Source: Pseudomonadota bacterium
GTDB lineage: Bacteria > Pseudomonadota > Gammaproteobacteria > Arenicellales > UBA868
Direction of reading: 5' to 3'
Assembly (NCBI GenBank): GCA_018661145.1
Contig: JABJIU010000211.1
Span: forward strand, 1-16,001
Length of the DNA stretch: 16,001 nt
Under the pieces are notes generated by a model that saw nothing but the letters and a program-made list of their open reading frames with translations, had not been told where the DNA came from and searched no databases. Shown here in pieces: positions 13,497-16,001 of the stretch (position 1 is the stretch's first letter; every line of letters begins with the position of its first letter). The position numbers and the translations under genes are program-made.

Positions 13497-13835
13497 ATGA
13501 GTGACGACGTGTCTACAGAGGAATTAAGTGACGAGGAACTGGATGTTCAGCTTCGCGAGGTGGCAGACAAGTGCATTGATCTTGCCAATCAACAAGCCCA
13601 GCGATTCCACAAGGAGAACGTCAGCCAGGGCATGATGTACGGTACCGCACGGTTCAATGCCTTCGTTGTGGCTTCTCACGCCGATGACATCGTTGCTTAC
13701 GACGAGGGCCGTGATCGGGCCATCGAGTACTTTGTCGGCCAGTACCGCGAGATGTTGATCAGCAATCTCGACGACTACCGAGGCAACTTTGAAGACCTCA
13801 AATACACACATCTGATGAGCCGACGGCCCAACTGA
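13497..13835 (+). CDS. DUF3144-like protein
   Basis: Small soluble protein of 112 residues. The central part, QGMMYGTARFNAFVVASHAD (42-61), followed by AIEYFVGQYREMLISNLDDY (76-95), matches the conserved core of DUF3144, a helical protein of unknown function found mainly in gammaproteobacteria. Residues 1-20 are very acidic (TEELSDEELD) and make this copy somewhat longer than the usual 80-odd residues. The ATG at 13497 is chosen because AGGGGAAACGAC precedes it; an ATG at 13458 has no such site. It is transcribed alone, divergently from the permease-SDR unit. No function is known. Confidence 0.75.
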   Translation: MSDDVSTEELSDEELDVQLREVADKCIDLANQQAQRFHKENVSQGMMYGTARFNAFVVASHADDIVAYDEGRDRAIEYFVGQYREMLISNLDDYRGNFEDLKYTHLMSRRPN

Positions 13836-13913
13836 TTTCGTTCGCGGCGGGACGACAGGCGCTTCACGGGTCAAAGATCAAGATCTGGGGACGATCACAA
13901 CCAGAGTAAAAAA

Positions 13914-14345
13914 ATGCTCAAGAATTTAATATGTGTGATGGGGATGCTTCTGGCGTCGTTGCCGGCATCTATCAGTGCCGCGCAGATGCCGGACGCTACT
14001 GATACCGAGTTGATGCAGAGCGTGATCAGCCTCCAACTCGATGCATTTTCCCGGGATGACGCTGCGACTGCCTATGCCCAGGCTTCGCCAGTCATCCAGG
14101 CCAAGTTTCAAAGCAAAGAGATCTTCATGGCGATGGTTCGACAGGGCTATGCCGTACTGTTTCAGCCCCAGCGGGTGGAGTTTCTTGGCGCCAAGGAAAC
14201 CCCTGATGGCCCCGTCTTCGGCGTGCAGGTATATGCCCGGGACGGTAGTTCCTGGATCGCGGCCTATCAGATGATGCGCGATGACACCCGGAACTGGCGT
14301 ATCAACGGTTGCCAGTTGATGCGCGTGGCGGGTCAGCAGATTTAG
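13914..14345 (+). CDS. Exported DUF4864-like protein
   Basis: A 143-residue protein with a signal peptide (about residues 1-23, MLKNL start, hydrophobic core, ISAAQ). The mature part is a compact alpha+beta domain: an N-terminal helix SVISLQLDAFSRDDAATAYA (36-55), then SPVIQAKFQSKEIFMAMVRQ (58-77) and strands ending WRINGCQL (128-135). This is the DUF4864 pattern, a fold related to the NTF2-like cone in which the central cavity could bind a ligand. There is a single cysteine in the mature region (C133). The ribosome binding site is weak (AGAG). Its stop is 3 bp from that of the opposing CPXCG gene. Function unknown. Confidence 0.75.
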   Translation: MLKNLICVMGMLLASLPASISAAQMPDATDTELMQSVISLQLDAFSRDDAATAYAQASPVIQAKFQSKEIFMAMVRQGYAVLFQPQRVEFLGAKETPDGPVFGVQVYARDGSSWIAAYQMMRDDTRNWRINGCQLMRVAGQQI

Positions 14346-14348
14346 CGC

Positions 14349-14540
14349 TCAGTCATTCTCGCGCCGGGTGTGCACCGAGCAGGGCGCATCCGGATCTTTG
14401 TCGATGACGCAAAAGACGATTGGCTGACAGCACACTTCACAGTCCTCGATATACTCCGCCTCATGCTCGCTGGGCTCCACCAGCGCTGTGAACGCCTCAC
14501 CACAGTATGGGCACTCGACGAGATGTTCTTCGAGGTTCAT
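14349..14540 (-). CDS. CPXCG-motif cysteine-rich zinc-binding protein
   Basis: A 63-residue protein of the Cys_rich_CPXG family. The ECPYCGE knuckle (C10, C13) and DCEVCCQP (C34, C37, C38) can coordinate one zinc ion, and the acidic YIEDCEVCC stretch and the closing RREND are diagnostic. Other cysteines are C44 and C54. It is cytoplasmic, with no signal peptide. The family is widespread in gammaproteobacteria and has no established function. The frame ends 3 bp from the opposing DUF4864-like gene, so both must terminate inside each other's coding sequence. Confidence 0.9.
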   Translation of the reverse strand: MNLEEHLVECPYCGEAFTALVEPSEHEAEYIEDCEVCCQPIVFCVIDKDPDAPCSVHTRREND

Positions 14541-14551
14541 GATCAGGATAT

Positions 14552-14587
14552 TCTGCCCGATTTAGCGCAAAATAAAAGACGGGCAGA
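14552..14587. repeat. Inverted repeat TCTGCCCG-N20-CGGGCAGA
   Basis: Perfect 8-bp arms at 14552-14559 and 14580-14587 with a 20-base AT-rich spacer. The repeat lies directly upstream of the CPXCG start codon on the minus strand. It could be a hairpin in that gene's 5' leader or a paired operator; the long spacer makes a terminator unlikely. Confidence 0.3.
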
Positions 14588-14755
14588 TATTAAGCCCTGC
14601 GCAGTACCCGACGGCTGTTGGCAGGCACCGCGCAGATAAGAAGCGGCCAGGAAATCATAAATGTTAGATGCTTAATACGACACCAGGACAGCGTATCAGA
14701 ACCCGCTATATCGATGTGCTTACACCGCTGTACCGAAAATCAAAGGAGAACCTGA

Positions 14756-15100
14756 GTGGATTACACCGAGATGACTTGCGAAGCTTGCCGTGCAGGCGCG
14801 CCGCCGGCAACCGAGGGTGAACTCAAGGCATTTCTCGAGCAAAGCCCCGACTGGCAACGCCTGGTAATTGATGATGAGCCAAGGCTGCGACGGGCCTACA
14901 CTTTTAGCAACTTCGTTTCGGCGCTGGCCTTCACCAACGCCGTTGGCGAGATTGCCGAAGCCGAAGGCCATCATCCGGCACTTTTGACCGAATGGGGCAG
15001 GGTGACCGTCGATTGGTGGACACACAAGATCGGCGATATTCACCTGAATGATTTGATCCTCGCTGCCCGCAGTGATGCGGTCTATGCGGCGAAAGCGTAA
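14756..15100 (+). CDS. Pterin-4a-carbinolamine dehydratase (4a-hydroxytetrahydrobiopterin dehydratase)
   Basis: Dehydrates the 4a-hydroxytetrahydropterin made by aromatic amino acid hydroxylases, recycling the cofactor (PhhB/DCoH family). The product has 114 residues with a GTG start and a strong AAGGAG ribosome binding site. The active-site pattern is complete: EAEGHHP (68-74, with H72/H73), W80, DWWTHK with H90, and D94/D99. The N-terminal CEACRAGAPPATEGEL and the DWQ segment are typical of bacterial PhhB proteins. No phenylalanine hydroxylase gene lies in the window, so it may also serve molybdopterin or other pterin chemistry. The WYL regulator starts 14 bp downstream and is probably in the same transcript. 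Confidence 0.93.
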   Translation: MDYTEMTCEACRAGAPPATEGELKAFLEQSPDWQRLVIDDEPRLRRAYTFSNFVSALAFTNAVGEIAEAEGHHPALLTEWGRVTVDWWTHKIGDIHLNDLILAARSDAVYAAKA

Positions 15101-15114
15101 GCTGGACAGCCGCT

Positions 15115-16001
15115 TTGGACCGTACGGAGCGCTTCTACACGATTGATCGCCTGCTGCGTTCCCGTCAGGGAACGACGCTGCGGACCATGATGGACGAGAT
15201 GGAAGTGTCCCGAGCTACGGTGCGCCGTGATCTTGAGTACATGCGCGATCGCCTGGCGGCGCCGATACTCTGGGACAACGAGGTGCGCTGTTACCGTTAT
15301 GAAAGTGATGCTGCGGGTGAGGATCGCTATGCACTGCCCGGGCTGTGGTTCAACGCCTCGGAAGTGCATGCTCTGTTGACTATGGAGCACCTGCTCTCCA
15401 GTCTGCAGCCGGGTCTGCTGGAACCTCACATTGAGCCACTGCGAAGCCGCATCCGTCGGCTGCTTGACACCGGTGACCACCCCGCCGAAGAGGTGACCCG
15501 CCGGATCCGGGTCCTGCATATGGCTGCCCGTCAGGCAGACAGTGAGGTATTCGGTGTGATCTCGCACGCGCTGCTGCGTCGTCAGCGGCTTGAACTAGAG
15601 CATCTCAACCGCCGGACCGGCGAGGTGACCCGCCGTAAGGTCTCGCCGCAGCGCCTCGCGCATTACCGCGACAACTGGTATCTCGACAGTTGGTGTCACC
15701 TCAGGAAAGGGCTCAGAAGTTTTGCGGTCGATGCGATTCAGGCTGCAGAGATTGTTGAGCAGTCAAAAGCGAAGGATGTCACCGAGGCGGAGCTTGAGAA
15801 GGTGCTGGGGACGGGTTATGGCATCTTCGCGGGGGAGCACACTAAAGAAGCGGTGCTGCAGTTTTCGGCGGAGGCGGCGCGCTGGGTAGCCCGCGAGAAA
15901 TGGCACTCACGTCAGCGTGGCAAATTCAATGAAGATGGCAGTTATACCCTGACCATTCCCTATGCCGACGAGACGGAACTTGTTATGGATATCATGCGTC
16001 A
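15115..16001 (+). CDS. HTH-WYL transcriptional regulator (YafY-type), cut by the window edge
   Basis: Partial protein; about 295 residues are in the window and no stop is reached. The N-terminal DRTERFYTIDRLLRSRQG followed by a winged helix-turn-helix (about 16-62, with VSRATVRRDLEYM as recognition helix) is the standard YafY start. A central helical region follows, then a WYL domain with the name-giving W188-Y189-L190 (DNWYLDSW) and conserved R201/F203. A C-terminal WCX-type extension begins near residue 245. The start is the TTG at 15115: the previous in-frame stop is at 15073 and no ATG or GTG occurs between, while family members begin M-DRTERF exactly here. WYL proteins sense nucleotides or DNA-damage ligands and regulate promoters. 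This one follows the dehydratase gene by 14 bp. Confidence 0.9.
   Translation, partial: MDRTERFYTIDRLLRSRQGTTLRTMMDEMEVSRATVRRDLEYMRDRLAAPILWDNEVRCYRYESDAAGEDRYALPGLWFNASEVHALLTMEHLLSSLQPGLLEPHIEPLRSRIRRLLDTGDHPAEEVTRRIRVLHMAARQADSEVFGVISHALLRRQRLELEHLNRRTGEVTRRKVSPQRLAHYRDNWYLDSWCHLRKGLRSFAVDAIQAAEIVEQSKAKDVTEAELEKVLGTGYGIFAGEHTKEAVLQFSAEAARWVAREKWHSRQRGKFNEDGSYTLTIPYADETELVMDIMR

Noticed and set aside
14541..14755. Possible tRNA or small RNA in the gap before the dehydratase gene
   Set aside because: No cloverleaf, conserved TTC loop or terminator-like end was found; only one inverted repeat is visible.
15082..15567. Minus-strand open frame (161 codons) over the regulator start
   Set aside because: The plus strand encodes a clear YafY-type helix-turn-helix protein from 15115; the antisense frame has no domain features.
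1..16001. CRISPR array, insertion sequence, phage attachment site or defence system
   Set aside because: No regularly spaced repeats, transposase or integrase motifs, flanking terminal repeats or known defence genes were seen; the gene content is metabolic and envelope-related.

Overview
The window looks like an ordinary chromosomal stretch of a free-living, GC-rich proteobacterium, most likely a gammaproteobacterium. The pointers are a classic DsbB, a CPXCG-type cysteine-rich small protein, a DUF3144-like and a DUF4864-like protein, a pterin-4a-carbinolamine dehydratase and a YafY-type WYL regulator, all typical of that class. The codons are GC-rich at the third position, and Shine-Dalgarno sequences are usual but not universal. 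No rRNA, tRNA, insertion sequence, CRISPR array or phage gene was seen. The taxonomy is inference from gene content only.

Left part (1-5420): a tripartite tricarboxylate transporter operon in the order binding protein (tctC), small membrane subunit (tctB), large membrane subunit (tctA), followed by an amidase-signature hydrolase on the same strand. An AT-rich leader carries a FadR/GntR-type palindrome. Two strong tandem hairpins sit between tctC and tctB, where they could keep the binding protein in excess over the membrane subunits. A cupin protein faces the amidase tail-to-tail. Together these genes suggest uptake of an organic acid or amide-bearing acid followed by hydrolysis; the substrate cannot be read from the sequence.

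Middle part (5420-8140): small metabolic or detoxification genes. They are an unrecognised 76-residue protein, a Cupin_3 (DUF861-like) protein, a 2-oxoglutarate/Fe(II) dioxygenase, an antibiotic-biosynthesis-monooxygenase (ABM) fold protein, a two-helix membrane protein and a RidA-family deaminase.

Central-right part (8169-11693): an envelope-directed group. A secreted 625-residue protein joins a complete subtilisin-like (S8) domain to a C-terminal domain with an HExxH zinc-peptidase motif. It is followed by DsbB, then by two tiny tandem lipoproteins (59 and 52 residues, minus strand) that share a Cys/Gly-Trp-Cys signature, and then by a secreted protein with six cysteines in its mature part. 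The S8/HExxH fusion and the lipoprotein pair are the most novel-looking items in the window.

Right part (11707-16001): an EamA/DMT permease and a short-chain dehydrogenase in one minus-strand unit, a DUF3144-like protein, an exported DUF4864-like protein, a CPXCG zinc-binding protein, a pterin-4a-carbinolamine dehydratase, and an HTH-WYL regulator with a TTG start that runs off the right edge. Many genes are packed tail-to-tail with only 2-13 bp between stop codons.
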